64,000 bases of DNA from Flagellimonas olearia (GCF_009184425.1 NZ_WELG01000002.1:1054001-1118000), one strand, 5' to 3'; counted from the first letter of the stretch, positions 18,352-27,769 are shown. Notes: generated from the sequence alone by a model not told the origin. A program made the numbers and translations.

Positions 18352-21300
18352 ATGCCCAAACTATGTATGAAGGCTAAATTACACCTTGTTTTTTCAATAA
18401 CCATATTTTTTGGCTCCTTTTGTGTATTTGGACAACAGGGGTATTGGAAACCTGCCCAAAAGGAAACCCATTTAAAGAGCTCGTCCATAAAGCATGTGGA
18501 AAAGGCTCGCGCGGTTTTTTCTTTGGAAGAAAGCCTGTTTATGGAGAAGCTTGAATCTTCCCGGACCTCTAAAGGGAAAGGCTTAGTGGTGTACTTTCCC
18601 AACGGAGATGGGGAAGTAGTTCCTTTTGTGCTTACCGAAACACCTGTATTACACCCTGAGTTGGCGAAAAAGTATCCCAATATCCGGTCGTTTACAGGGA
18701 TGAGCCAAGATGGAAAATACAAAATCAAACTCAGTAGTTCCCACAATGGGCTCCAGACTATGATGGTGAACCTGAACAATCATGAAAAGGTTTTCATGGA
18801 ACCCATATCAAATAAACCCAACGCCTACGTGCTTTACAATAAAGGTGCAGATGCCGTTGGGAAGAATAGCTTTGTCTGCGAGACCGAGAAAATTCAACAG
18901 AGTCTTACTGCAAAAACCATAGTGCCCTTGGTGGATGATCAAGTGCTCCGTAAATATAGGATCGCTGTTTCAGTAACTGGGGAATATACAACTTATCATG
19001 GAGGTACAGTTGCAGATGCCTTGGCCGCTATAAATGCCACCTTGACACGGATAAATGAGGTCTTTGAAACCGATTTGGGGGTTACTTTGGAGTTGGTCCC
19101 CAATAATGACTTGGTGATTTATACCAATCCAGATACCGATCCATACAATGGGAACCTTAATTCACAAGTTCAGAATACCTTAACAACCAATATAGGGGAG
19201 GCCAATTATGATGTTGGGCATTTGTTTCACAAGGTGGGGTCTGTTTCCCAAAATAATGGAAATGCAGGTTTTGTTGGGGCGGTGTGTGTGGATAACCAAA
19301 AGGGGAGTGCTTTTTCAGCAGCCTTTGAGCCCGAAGGGGACATCTTTGACCTTGATTTTGTATCACATGAATTGGGCCATCAATTTGGTGCCAACCATAC
19401 ATGGTCTTTTGAGTCGGAAGGAACCGGTGTGCAGGCCGAACCAGCCAGTGGAACCACCATTATGGGATATGCAGGCATTGTTGAAGGAAACAATGTGGCG
19501 CCCAACGGGGATGATTATTTTCACTATAACAGCATCTTGCAAATATCAGATTACCTGCAGTCTACTTCGTGTGCCCAAACCACAGCGATTGCCAACTCTC
19601 CCCCGGTACTTTCCCCCGTAAATGACTTTATTATACCAATAGGGACAGCTTTTGTATTGGAGGGTAGTGCAACAGACCCAGACCTGGGGGATGTTCTTAC
19701 ATACACTTGGGAACAGATCAATAATGGTGTGGTAACGACCAATACTTTTGGACCAACCAATGCCAGTGGTGCCAATTTTAGATCATTGCCCCCTTCCACC
19801 GACCCGGAGAGATATTTCCCCCGATTGTCCGAGGTGATGCAAGGAAACCTTACTCAGACCACTCCAGGTGAAAGTGAGGCATGGGAAACTGTTTCTGAAA
19901 TAGAGCGGACACTGACCTTTGCCTGTACAGTGAGAGACAATGCTCTAGGTGGGGGACAGGTAGTGTCGGATGTGTTGGATGTAAAAGTCATTAAAGCGGC
20001 AGGACCTTTTGTAGTGACATCCCAAGCTTCATCCGAAACATACAGTGCGGGGTCTATTCAAGAAGTTACGTGGGATGTGGCCAACACCAACATTTTACCT
20101 ATTGATGCAAAGACCGTGGATATTTTCCTTTCTTTGGATGGAGGGGTCACTTTCCCCATTTTGTTGGCCGATGACACCCTGAATGATGGGGCGGAGGATA
20201 TACTTCTGCCGGGGAATGCTGTGTCCAATGCTCGTATTATGGTAAAGGCGAGTGATAATATTTTCTTTGCTGTGAATGCAACGGGTTTTACTATCGAGGC
20301 GTCAGAGGTAGTCTTGGGGTTCTCCGAATTGTCTTATTCCGTTTGCCAACCTAACGACATTATCATCCCTTTTGCCTATCAGACTTTTTTAGGATTCAAC
20401 GAAACTTCTACATTCTCAGCAGATGTACCTGTGGGCATAACTGCAATTTTTTCACCGACCAATGCAAGCGTTGATGGTACCTCAGTGGATTTAACACTTT
20501 CCAATACGGGAAGTGTTGCCCCCGGAGTTTATGATATTACGGTTACTTCTACTTCGGCCTCGGTAACCAAGGATGTGGTCTTGTCGCTTAATGTACAGGA
20601 TTCTGGCTTTGCGGAGGTGGTATTGGTCTCTCCCGGCGATATGGAAGCAAATGCATCTTTGAAAACCCAATTGGAATGGGAGATTGACCCTATGTACTCC
20701 AATTATGACGTGGAAATTGCCACGGATGTTGGGTTTTCCAATGTGATTGAATCGGCCTCTGTGCCATTCAATTATTATAAGGCCACGAATTTGGAGGAAC
20801 AAACCGAATATTTTTGGAGGGTAAGACCAAGTAACGATTGTGGTACGGGTACTTTTGGAACACCTTTCAGTTTTACAACCATACAGTTGAACTGTAAGAA
20901 CTTTGAATCCAAGAATCTGCCCTTGGAAATTTCCAATATTGGAACCCCAACAATAACATCTTCTATACAGTTTCTTGAAGATTTACCTATTTCCGATGTC
21001 AATGTAAATCTCGAACTGAATCACACCTATTTGGAGGATTTAATGATAACCCTTATTTCTCCACAGGGCACCCGTGTTGCTTTGATATCCAGTACCTGTG
21101 GCGGGTTGAATAATATAAATGCTGTTTTTGATGATGACGGAAGTGAGATAGTTTGTGGAGGGAATCCAGCTATTTCTGGAACCGTGGCCCCTCTAGGTTC
21201 TTTGGCTTCGCTGAATGGAGAATCCATTTTGGGGGAATGGGTGTTGGAAGTCAAGGACAATGCATCCAGTGATGGGGGGGCGTTGATGGCTTTTTCAATG

Positions 21301-22143
21301 GAAATTTGTGTGGAAGGTAATTTTAGGCCGGATGATGATGAAGATGGAGTGTTTGACGACGGGGACGATCTTTGCTTGGGCACACCAAAAGGCATTGAAG
21401 TGGATACCAATGGTTGTGCGGTCTATCGATTTGCCCAAGATAATTTTGAGGTGCAAATCCTTAGCGAGACCTGTAGGGATAACAATGATGGCTCTATAAT
21501 CATCATACCTGTTGACACGGCCGTGGCTTATTCGGCTGTTTTGAATAGTGGGGGAACCCCTCTTAGTGTGGATTTTACGAATGGACATACATTTTCAAAT
21601 TTGAATGCTGGAACGTATTCTTTGTGTATTTCAGGGACCAATGGCTTGATTACGTATCGTGAAGTATGTTACGATATTGTGGTTTCTGAGCCTGATATCT
21701 TGGAAGTGGTTGCCCTTGCAGAAGAAGGTTTGGTGCAGCTTAACATGAGTGGAGCCAATTTGTATAATGTGGAACTAAACGGATTGGTGACCCAGACTAG
21801 GGATTCCAACATACAATTGGAATTAAAGCAAGGACAGAACACTTTGAAGGTGTATACGGATTTACCTTGTCAAGGTATTTTTGAACAGACCTATTTTAAT
21901 GCGTTGCAGCCTATTTTGTCCCCAAATCCAACAAGGGGAATCACAGAAGTTTATCTCAATGGATATATCGGGGTTGTATCACTAAAGGTGTTCTCATCAA
22001 ATGGAAGGTTGGTGAAGACCTATGTGAAAAGATTGTATGGAGAAAATTTGGAATTGGACGTGTCGGAACTATCCAAGGGAGCTTATTACCTTCAGGTTGA
22101 AAAAGAAGGAATTAAGGATACATTTAAATTGATTAAAAAATGA
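18352..22143 (+). CDS. T9SS-exported reprolysin-like metalloprotease
   Basis: A 1263-residue secreted enzyme. A signal peptide (to about residue 29) and propeptide are followed by a reprolysin-like metzincin domain with the zinc motif HELGHQFGANH (His339, His343, His349) and a later Met-turn candidate IMGYAG. Cadherin/FN3-like modules follow (about 420-860), then a P/Homo-B-type domain (about 865-1010, ending ILGEWVLEVKD..SFSMEICV). Then comes an Asp-rich calcium-type linker and a C-terminal type A sorting domain (LSPNPTRGITEVYL to TFKLIKK). The protein should cross the outer membrane by the type IX system and be attached or released. Its stop overlaps the next gene by 4 bp. Confidence 0.92.
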   Translation: MPKLCMKAKLHLVFSITIFFGSFCVFGQQGYWKPAQKETHLKSSSIKHVEKARAVFSLEESLFMEKLESSRTSKGKGLVVYFPNGDGEVVPFVLTETPVLHPELAKKYPNIRSFTGMSQDGKYKIKLSSSHNGLQTMMVNLNNHEKVFMEPISNKPNAYVLYNKGADAVGKNSFVCETEKIQQSLTAKTIVPLVDDQVLRKYRIAVSVTGEYTTYHGGTVADALAAINATLTRINEVFETDLGVTLELVPNNDLVIYTNPDTDPYNGNLNSQVQNTLTTNIGEANYDVGHLFHKVGSVSQNNGNAGFVGAVCVDNQKGSAFSAAFEPEGDIFDLDFVSHELGHQFGANHTWSFESEGTGVQAEPASGTTIMGYAGIVEGNNVAPNGDDYFHYNSILQISDYLQSTSCAQTTAIANSPPVLSPVNDFIIPIGTAFVLEGSATDPDLGDVLTYTWEQINNGVVTTNTFGPTNASGANFRSLPPSTDPERYFPRLSEVMQGNLTQTTPGESEAWETVSEIERTLTFACTVRDNALGGGQVVSDVLDVKVIKAAGPFVVTSQASSETYSAGSIQEVTWDVANTNILPIDAKTVDIFLSLDGGVTFPILLADDTLNDGAEDILLPGNAVSNARIMVKASDNIFFAVNATGFTIEASEVVLGFSELSYSVCQPNDIIIPFAYQTFLGFNETSTFSADVPVGITAIFSPTNASVDGTSVDLTLSNTGSVAPGVYDITVTSTSASVTKDVVLSLNVQDSGFAEVVLVSPGDMEANASLKTQLEWEIDPMYSNYDVEIATDVGFSNVIESASVPFNYYKATNLEEQTEYFWRVRPSNDCGTGTFGTPFSFTTIQLNCKNFESKNLPLEISNIGTPTITSSIQFLEDLPISDVNVNLELNHTYLEDLMITLISPQGTRVALISSTCGGLNNINAVFDDDGSEIVCGGNPAISGTVAPLGSLASLNGESILGEWVLEVKDNASSDGGALMAFSMEICVEGNFRPDDDEDGVFDDGDDLCLGTPKGIEVDTNGCAVYRFAQDNFEVQILSETCRDNNDGSIIIIPVDTAVAYSAVLNSGGTPLSVDFTNGHTFSNLNAGTYSLCISGTNGLITYREVCYDIVVSEPDILEVVALAEEGLVQLNMSGANLYNVELNGLVTQTRDSNIQLELKQGQNTLKVYTDLPCQGIFEQTYFNALQPILSPNPTRGITEVYLNGYIGVVSLKVFSSNGRLVKTYVKRLYGENLELDVSELSKGAYYLQVEKEGIKDTFKLIKK

Positions 22144-22826
22144 AGCAACTTTTAGTCAGTCTTATCCTTTTGCTATTATTGGTCTCTTGCGGAGGGAATG
22201 ATGATGGGCCTGTGACTCCTGAAGCGGCAGAATTGGTTTTCCCTGCGGAAAACTCCGAATGTAACACAGGGGTAAGTGTCAATGAAGAACTGAGTCAGGT
22301 TACATTTGAGTGGAGATCTTCGGCAAACACCAATAGTTATACTTTGACGGTGGTCAATTTGGAAACCAATGCCCCACAAACCATATCAACGGCGGCGACA
22401 TCGGTCAGTTTGTCCATAGCAAAGGGAACTCCTTTTGCATGGTCCGTTACCTCAACCAACAGTAGGTCCGATCAGGTGGTAACAAGTGAGACATGGTTGT
22501 TTTATAATGCGGGTGCCCAAACCACTTATACACCTTTTCCTGCGCGGGCCGTATCTCCCGTTTCAGGTTCAACAGTGTTGAAGGATATAGCCAATGAAGT
22601 GACTCTGGAATGGTCTGGAGCCGATGTGGATAATGATATAAGCTCTTTTGAAGTGTTTTTTTCAGAGGTGAACCCACCGGTATCATCTGTGGGGACCACG
22701 GAGGCGGATACTATGGAATTGGCCGTAAGTGTGTCTTCCGGAAAAACATACTACTGGAAAGTGTTGACCACGGACCAAGAAGGAAACACTTCAGATTCTG
22801 GGGTGTTTGAGTTTAAAGTGCATTGA
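22140..22826 (+). CDS. Lipoprotein with fibronectin-like repeats
   Basis: A 228-residue lipoprotein. The signal peptide ends in a lipobox with Cys17 (LVSCGGNDDG); the acidic residues just after the Cys resemble the surface-export signal of Bacteroidetes lipoproteins. Two FN3/Ig-like modules follow, each with AELVFPAEN- or AVSPVSGST-type starts and SGKTYYWKVLTTDQEGN at the end. The gene is translationally coupled to the metalloprotease and its modules resemble those inside the protease, so a partner or chaperone role at the surface is plausible. It is convergent with pth, with 2 bp between stops. Confidence 0.8.
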   Translation: MKQLLVSLILLLLLVSCGGNDDGPVTPEAAELVFPAENSECNTGVSVNEELSQVTFEWRSSANTNSYTLTVVNLETNAPQTISTAATSVSLSIAKGTPFAWSVTSTNSRSDQVVTSETWLFYNAGAQTTYTPFPARAVSPVSGSTVLKDIANEVTLEWSGADVDNDISSFEVFFSEVNPPVSSVGTTEADTMELAVSVSSGKTYYWKVLTTDQEGNTSDSGVFEFKVH

Positions 22827-22828
22827 AC

Positions 22829-23458
22829 CTAAGAACCATTGAACTGGTTCATGGTGTTCTTTGTGCCCGCAAAAATAAAAGATAGAACAAGGTCTGCTGC
22901 TTTTTGTAACCGTTCAGGGAGTGCTTGGTTTTCCTCGCTGTTCCATTCCCCGAGAACGTAATCCACCTGCTTTCCCTTACTGAATTCAGCACCAACCCCA
23001 AATCTGAAACGGTTGTATTGGGAGGTCTGCAGGGTATTCTGTATGTCCTTTAGCCCATTGTGGCCCCCATCGCTTCCTTTGGTCTTCAGGCGGATAGTGC
23101 CAAAGGGAAGATTGATATCGTCCGTGATTACAAGTACATTGTCCAATGGGATTTTTTCCTTGTCCATCCAATATTTAACGGCTTTTCCGCTTAAGTTCAT
23201 GTAAGTGGAAGGTTTTAGGCACAAAACGCTTTTTCCTTTGTGCTTAAATGTCGCTACCGCTCCGAGTTTGGCATCTTCATAAGTGAAGCTTTCCTGTTCT
23301 GCCAAAAAATCCAATATTTTAAACCCAATGTTGTGTCGGGTCTCTTCATATTCTGACCCTATATTTCCCAATCCGACTATAAGGAATTTTTTCATGGAAT
23401 CTGTTTCTAGTAGTAAAGGTTTGGTAGTGTTGAGAAATGCTTTGATGAATTTGAGCAT
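22829..23458 (-). CDS. pth: Peptidyl-tRNA hydrolase
   Basis: Pth releases tRNA from drop-off peptidyl-tRNAs. The core has KFLIVGLGNIGSEYEETRHNIGF (catalytic His in TRHNIGF), LCLKPSTYMNLSG, and ITDDINLPFGTIRLKTKGSDGGHNGLKDI. The start is ambiguous. ATG at 23395 gives the standard protein (MKKFLIVG). The ATG at 23458 adds a 21-residue extension (MLKFIKAFLNTTK) of the kind I recall in other flavobacterial Pth proteins, and is used here. A further upstream ATG at 23497 lies in the rplY terminator and is rejected. The gene is third in a prs-rplY-pth row. Confidence 0.9.
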   Translation of the reverse strand: MLKFIKAFLNTTKPLLLETDSMKKFLIVGLGNIGSEYEETRHNIGFKILDFLAEQESFTYEDAKLGAVATFKHKGKSVLCLKPSTYMNLSGKAVKYWMDKEKIPLDNVLVITDDINLPFGTIRLKTKGSDGGHNGLKDIQNTLQTSQYNRFRFGVGAEFSKGKQVDYVLGEWNSEENQALPERLQKAADLVLSFIFAGTKNTMNQFNGS

Positions 23459-23491
23459 CTGTTTAAACGATGTATTTGTCCAAAAATACAA

Positions 23492-23532
23492 AAGCATCCC
23501 ATTAATTGCTTGATCGCAAATGGGATGCTTTG
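23492..23532 (-). terminator. Terminator/attenuator between rplY and pth
   Basis: Perfect 13-bp inverted repeat: AAAGCATCCCATT at 23492-23504 and its complement at 23520-23532. On the minus strand it follows the rplY stop by about 20 bp and is succeeded by a T-rich tract that contains a TAnnTTTG-like box (TATTTTTG), so pth may also have a promoter of its own. Confidence 0.75.
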
Positions 23533-23552
23533 TGTTTTATAGATGTAACGGC

Positions 23553-24194
23553 CTATTCCGTAGCTTCTGCTTCTGGGGCATCGCCACCTTCAGCAGCACC
23601 TTCAGCGCCTTCCTCTTCTTCATCATCTTCTGAATCATCAGCAACAGAAGTTCTGGAAGCTTTCACCTGTACCACCGCAGTACTATCTGGGTGTAGAATG
23701 GTAAAATCATCGCTCAACAAGGTTTCTACGGCAATGGTACCACCGATTCTAAGTTTGGAAATATCCACTGTGATAAAATCAGGCAACAATTCTGGCAATG
23801 CCTTGATGGATAGTTTTCTTTTCCTGAACAACAAACGACCACCATTTCGTACCCCAGGAGAGTTTCCTTCCAAACGTACGGGGATGTTCATGGTCACAGG
23901 TTTGTCATTGAACAATTGATAGAAATCGATGTGCAAAATTTTGTCGGTCACAGGGTGAAATTGAATGTCCTGAAGTACCGCGTCAAATTTTTGACCATTT
24001 TCCAACTCAATCACAGCAGTGTGTGCGTTGGGAGTGTATACTAAATCTCTGAATGAGATTTCTTCCGCAGAAAAATGCAATGGACTTTCCCCTCCGTACA
24101 GCACGCAAGGGACCTTTCCAGCATTACGTAGGGCCTTGGTAGATACCTTGCCCACGCTTTCTCTTTGGGATCCTTTGATAGTAATTGACTTCAT
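23553..24194 (-). CDS. rplY: 50S ribosomal protein bL25 / general stress protein Ctc
   Basis: A 213-residue long-form bL25 (Ctc). The N-terminal 5S-rRNA-binding domain starts [35 protein letters not shown]. The C-terminal TL5/Ctc beta domain contains HIDFYQL and [16 protein letters not shown] highly acidic low-complexity tail follows ([14 protein letters not shown]...), as is usual in Bacteroidetes. It binds 5S rRNA in the central protuberance. It lies 19 bp after prs. Confidence 0.94.
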   Translation of the reverse strand: MKSITIKGSQRESVGKVSTKALRNAGKVPCVLYGGESPLHFSAEEISFRDLVYTPNAHTAVIELENGQKFDAVLQDIQFHPVTDKILHIDFYQLFNDKPVTMNIPVRLEGNSPGVRNGGRLLFRKRKLSIKALPELLPDFITVDISKLRIGGTIAVETLLSDDFTILHPDSTAVVQVKASRTSVADDSEDDEEEEGAEGAAEGGDAPEAEATE

Positions 24195-24213
24195 TGTAAT
24201 ATATTAAATTGAT

Positions 24214-25155
24214 TTACATTAAAAATTTTGAAGATATGGAAGTGTTGTGGTGAACCCTGTGCATTACATCCGCAAAGAGGTTGGCACAACCCAATACCTT
24301 TATTTTTTTCTGGTTATGGTCAATAGGAATTGAATCCGTAATGATCAGTTCCGTCAACTTTGAGTTTTCTATTCTTTCATAGGCGTTTCCGGACAACAAT
24401 CCGTGTGTGGTCACTGCTCGTACACTTAAGGCACCGCGTTCCATCATAAGGTCTGCAGCCTTGGTAAGGGTACCTGCGGTGTCCACCATATCATCCACCA
24501 AAACCACATTCTTGCCCTCTACATCCCCAATGAGTTCCATATGGGAAATCACATTGGCCTTGGCCCGTTGTTTATAACAGATGACCACATCGCACTCCAA
24601 TGCTTTGGAATAGGCATAGGCCCTTTTGGAACCACCCATATCCGGGGAGGCAATGCAGAGATTATCCAGATTTAGTTCCTTTAAATAGGGAAGGAACAAG
24701 GTGGAAGCGAACAAATGGTCCACAGGTTTTTCAAAAAAACCTTGGATTTGATCCGCGTGCAAGTCCATGGTTATGATTCTTGTGGCTCCTGCTGTTTCCA
24801 ACATCTTGGCTACAAGTTTCGCGGCAATAGGCACACGGGGTTTGTCCTTTCTGTCTTGTCTGGCCCAGCCAAAATACGGCATCACGGCGGTAATGTGTCT
24901 TGCCGAGGCTCTTTTGGCGGCATCGAGCATCAATAGCATTTCCATTAAATTTTCCGAACTTGGATTGGTAGAACCAATGATAAAGATGCGTGCCCCGCGA
25001 ATGGATTCCTCAAATGAAGGCTGGAATTCCCCGTCGCTGTATCTGGAAAACTGTATCTTGCCCAAATCTGCACCGTATGAAGCGGCTATTTTTCTGCCGA
25101 GTTCAATACTTTGGGTACATGCAAAAATTTTGGGTTCAGGAACTTGATAGGCCAT
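24214..25155 (-). CDS. prs: Ribose-phosphate pyrophosphokinase
   Basis: A 313-residue class I PRPP synthase, which makes PRPP from ribose 5-phosphate and ATP for nucleotides, His and Trp. It has FSRYSDGEFQPSFEESIRG near the N terminus, YFGWARQDRKDKPR (ATP loop), MDLHADQIQGFF, and the PRPP loop VVLVDDMVDTAGTL. Its start is divergent from the tRNA-Leu gene, with the tRNA promoter between them. Confidence 0.95.
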   Translation of the reverse strand: MAYQVPEPKIFACTQSIELGRKIAASYGADLGKIQFSRYSDGEFQPSFEESIRGARIFIIGSTNPSSENLMEMLLMLDAAKRASARHITAVMPYFGWARQDRKDKPRVPIAAKLVAKMLETAGATRIITMDLHADQIQGFFEKPVDHLFASTLFLPYLKELNLDNLCIASPDMGGSKRAYAYSKALECDVVICYKQRAKANVISHMELIGDVEGKNVVLVDDMVDTAGTLTKAADLMMERGALSVRAVTTHGLLSGNAYERIENSKLTELIITDSIPIDHNQKKIKVLGCANLFADVMHRVHHNTSISSKFLM

Positions 25156-25255
25156 TGCAAACTCTTGTTGTCTAGCTTTTTAACGATGCTTTCTGGTAAA
25201 GAGGTGCAAATTTAAAAATTAATTCGGGTTGCTAAAGGATAAATACAAGTATTTT

Positions 25256-25288
25256 TTGGTGTTGAATAAAAATATTTGTTTAGCTTTG
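25256..25288 (+). promoter_or_regulatory. Promoter of the tRNA-Leu gene (Bacteroidetes type)
   Basis: TTG at 25256-25258, a 22-nt spacer, and TAGCTTTG at 25281-25288, an exact TAnnTTTG -7 box. This is the sigma-A pattern known in Flavobacterium and Bacteroides. The tRNA 5' end is 30 bp downstream. Confidence 0.7.
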
Positions 25289-25317
25289 CATTCCATTTTG
25301 AAAAAACATCCAGAAAT

Positions 25318-25399
25318 GCCTTGGTGGCGGAACTGGTAGACGCGCTGGATTCAAAATCCAGTGTCTTCGGACGTGTGGGTTCGATTCCCACCCAAGGTA
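25318..25399 (+). tRNA. tRNA-Leu (anticodon CAA)
   Basis: An 82-nt class II tRNA. The acceptor stem pairs GCCTTGG with CCAAGGT (one G-U), discriminator A at 25399. The anticodon arm CTGGA-TTCAAAA-TCCAG gives CAA, reading TTG. The short variable arm is TGTCTTCGGACG, and the T arm is GTGGG-TTCGATT-CCCAC. CCA is not encoded. Its 3' end is the attachment site of the element at 25378-40373, and the gene remains intact after integration. Confidence 0.95.
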
Positions 25400-25400
25400 C
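25378..25400 (+). repeat. Left attachment repeat (attL core) in tRNA-Leu 3' end
   Basis: 23 bp starting GGTTCGATTCCCACC at the T-arm of tRNA-Leu and running one base past the discriminator. An identical copy occurs at 40351-40373 in the same orientation. The bases on either side of the two copies differ, which defines the core. Confidence 0.93.
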
Positions 25401-25403
25401 TTA

Positions 25404-25437
25404 AAAACCCTGATAATCAATTGATTATCAGGGTTTT
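25404..25437. terminator. Element-borne terminator behind tRNA-Leu
   Basis: A perfect 34-bp palindrome (17-bp arms: AAAACCCTGATAATCAA at 25404-25420 and its complement at 25421-25437) starting 5 bp after the tRNA, ending in TTTT. It lies inside the element. It apparently replaces the host terminator, which now sits at 40380-40413 beyond the right repeat. Confidence 0.75.
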
Positions 25438-25444
25438 GTCTTTC

Positions 25445-25473
25445 TATGAGTGACGTAAAAGTGACGGTTTTTG
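25445..25473 (+). repeat. Left arm-type repeats (candidate integrase arm sites)
   Basis: Tandem 11-mers TATGAGTGACG (9 of 11) and TAAAAGTGACG (exact) at 25445-25466. A 25-bp stretch from 25449 to 25473 is identical to 40226-40250 in the same orientation. It lies 45 bp inside attL, the place expected for recombinase arm binding. The stretch 25474-25978 holds no convincing gene; a weak inverted repeat (AACCCTTTTC / GAAAAGGTT, 25741-25790) is all I see. Confidence 0.6.
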
Positions 25474-25978
25474 AGATAAAAAATGATAAAATTACCACTC
25501 TAAAACTTCAGGATCTGTCCAGTCTTATGGATAAATTTAGTCACAAATTTTCTAAAGGTCCTAACCCTATAAAAAGTAAATTATCGGCGGTAAAGCGTAA
25601 TTATGATCTCAGCATTAGAAGTGTAATACTGTGGCTGTTATATTTTATATCAATTAATAACTAATATTTTGAATGTTGCCATGATATATGGTTAGAGAGA
25701 ACAGTTTAATGCCTATCTTTAGATGAATATATTTTGTTCAAACCCTTTTCCAAAGTCTTACTACTATCTTATTGCCCGTAGAGAAAAGGTTTTTTACACA
25801 TCTATTTACAAATATTTCACAATTCTTCAGGGTAAGGGAATCAAAAGTAAAGTCGTATTTCCTTTATAAGCTTTGATGTTTTAACATAGAAGTGACATCT
25901 GTAGCACATGATTTGAGAACATAATGTTTTGAGATGCTGTGCTGCGGAAATGAGTAATTAAAACCTAAAATTAATAGA

Positions 25979-26884
25979 ATGGCAGACAAGGCAGATTTGG
26001 ATTTTACGTACACCACCATAGACAAAATATTCCGTTTAAGTATGGGTGAAACCGCTGATTACAGCGGTGCCAAATATGATGGTGATTTTTCAATGTCCTT
26101 GGAGGAGGCGCAAAAGGAAAAGAACAGGTTTATAACGGACAGCCTCAATATAGATGGGGAAAGCAAGGTGTTGGATATGGCATGTGGCTGGGGTCCATTC
26201 TCCCATTTTATCACAAAGGAAAGGGGGGCAATCAGTATTGGATTGACCTTATCGAAAGGGCAAGCGGAGGCATGCCAAAAGAATGGACTAAATGTGTTTG
26301 TAAAGGATTGCCGGTATGTAAAACCGGAAGATTTTGGAACCTTTGATGCCATAGCTTGTATAGGAGGTTTAGAACATTTTTGTTCGGTTGAGGAGTGGAA
26401 AGAGGGGAATCAAGAAGAGGTATATAGTGATTTTTTCAGAACCCTTAATGATTTATTGCCAAAAGGAGGTAGGTTCTACATGCAGACCATGACGTTTAGC
26501 AAAAACATGATCGATTTTGAAGAACTGGACGTCAAGGCCAAAAAAGGCTCGGCAGCCCATGTCATGGCTCTGATGGTCAAAGAATTTCCGGGTTCATGGT
26601 TGCCCTACGGCCCAGAAATGGTGATACGAAATGCAGAACCAAACTTTAAATTGATCTCACAAAGTAGTGGTAGACTGGACTATATTGAGACGATAAGCCA
26701 ATGGCGAAAGAAGTTCAGGAAGTTCAACCTGAAAAAATATTGGCTCTACTTATCCCTAGTACCCAAATACGTTATGGACAAGGAATTTAGACATCAAGTG
26801 GCCGTCTTTAAAATCAGCCCAAACAAAATATGCTTTGAAAAGGAAATAATGGACCATTATCGGTTGGTGTTTGAGAAAATTTAG
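25979..26884 (+). CDS. Cyclopropane-fatty-acid-synthase-family methyltransferase
   Basis: A 301-residue SAM-dependent methyltransferase of the CMAS/Cfa family. Features are HFD-replacing SGAKYDGDFSMSLEEAQ, the SAM loop VLDMACGWGPFSHFI (family VLDIGCGWG), and GLTLSKGQAEACQK. Then come CIGGLEHFC, where CFA enzymes have E/H of the bicarbonate site, and FYMQTMTF. It lacks the large N-terminal domain of E. coli Cfa, like the shorter mycolic-acid-type enzymes. Expected substrates are unsaturated acyl chains of phospholipids at the membrane, but small-molecule methylation is possible. It is the first cargo gene inside the element's left end. Confidence 0.8.
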   Translation: MADKADLDFTYTTIDKIFRLSMGETADYSGAKYDGDFSMSLEEAQKEKNRFITDSLNIDGESKVLDMACGWGPFSHFITKERGAISIGLTLSKGQAEACQKNGLNVFVKDCRYVKPEDFGTFDAIACIGGLEHFCSVEEWKEGNQEEVYSDFFRTLNDLLPKGGRFYMQTMTFSKNMIDFEELDVKAKKGSAAHVMALMVKEFPGSWLPYGPEMVIRNAEPNFKLISQSSGRLDYIETISQWRKKFRKFNLKKYWLYLSLVPKYVMDKEFRHQVAVFKISPNKICFEKEIMDHYRLVFEKI

Positions 26885-26944
26885 ACAGTCAAAAGTTTAT
26901 TGATGAAATCCTTGGAATTGAGAAAGACCATTCAAAATGAATGA

Positions 26945-27505
26945 ATGAAATTATATATAAAATACATGGTCAGTCTTCGCTGCAAAATGTTGGTAAAGGA
27001 AGAATTGACAAAGTTGGGACTGGATTATGTTACATTGAATCTGGGCATGGTGGAAACTAAGGAGGAAATTACCCATGAAAAGAGAATCCAACTCAAAAAT
27101 AATCTACTGAAGTCTGGATTGGAATTATTGGATGACAAGAAGAGCATATTAATTGAAAAAATCAAGAATGCAATAATCGAAATGATCCATCATACCGATG
27201 AGGTCCCAAAAACCAATTACTCCGGGTATTTAAGTGAAAAATTAGGGTATGACTACACGTATTTGTCCAACACGTTTTCTGAAGTGAAAGGAATCACTTT
27301 ACAGCATTATATCATTAAACACAAAATCGAAAGAGTAAAAGAGTTGCTCTTATATGACGAACTCAATCTTACCGAAATAGCATATAAACTTCATTATAGT
27401 AGCTCCGCACATCTCTCCAATCAATTCAAAAGAGTCACCGGTCTCACACCCTCCTATTATAAAAAGTTAAAGGCAAAAAGGACACAAAACTTGGAAAACC
27501 TGTGA
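26945..27505 (+). CDS. AraC-family transcriptional regulator
   Basis: The 186-residue protein has an N-terminal domain of about 75 residues (MKLYIKYMVSLRCKMLVKEEL, with LDYVTLNLGMVE) found in a group of Bacteroidetes regulators often linked to mobile elements. An AraC-type double HTH follows (about 95-180: LSEKLGYDYTYLSNTFSEV and LNLTEIAYKLHYSSSAHLSNQFKRVTG). It probably controls the neighbouring element genes. The ligand or signal is unknown. Confidence 0.88.
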   Translation: MKLYIKYMVSLRCKMLVKEELTKLGLDYVTLNLGMVETKEEITHEKRIQLKNNLLKSGLELLDDKKSILIEKIKNAIIEMIHHTDEVPKTNYSGYLSEKLGYDYTYLSNTFSEVKGITLQHYIIKHKIERVKELLLYDELNLTEIAYKLHYSSSAHLSNQFKRVTGLTPSYYKKLKAKRTQNLENL

Positions 27506-27583
27506 TATATGTAAAGTTTAATATTATTTGTGTAGCAAACCCCACCTAATTCTATCGCACCTTTGTTCATTGCTGATAATTAT

Positions 27584-27769
27584 ATGATCAGCTCGATAAC
27601 AAACCATGCTATGGACATATTTAATAAAAATATATCGGTTAAAGGGATTCTAGGAAAACTTCTCAGTCTTTCCAATCCGATCATTGAAGGCTTAAGATTA
27701 AAATATGAAGAAGAAAATGAATTGCACAAAAGTTTAGTGCCTGGGTTGATTCGAATTAAAAATGATTGA
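27584..27769 (+). CDS. Small hypothetical protein
   Basis: An open frame of 61 residues from ATG 27584 (a TTG at 27563 would add 7). It is partly amphipathic (NKNISVKGILGKLLSLSNPIIEGLRLKYEEENELHK) with no recognised motif. It stands between the AraC gene and a strong terminator. It may be real, but coding is not certain. Confidence 0.35.
   Translation: MISSITNHAMDIFNKNISVKGILGKLLSLSNPIIEGLRLKYEEENELHKSLVPGLIRIKND

Noticed and set aside
25446-25664. 72-residue open frame just inside the left end of the element
   Set aside because: Its first codons are the arm-type repeats, no family is recognised, and the rest is low-complexity AT-rich sequence. The repeats explain the frame better than a gene does.
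25741-25790. Inverted repeat AACCCTTTTC / GAAAAGGTT as a terminator
   Set aside because: The arms are imperfect and about 30 nt apart, and there is no supported gene upstream for it to terminate.
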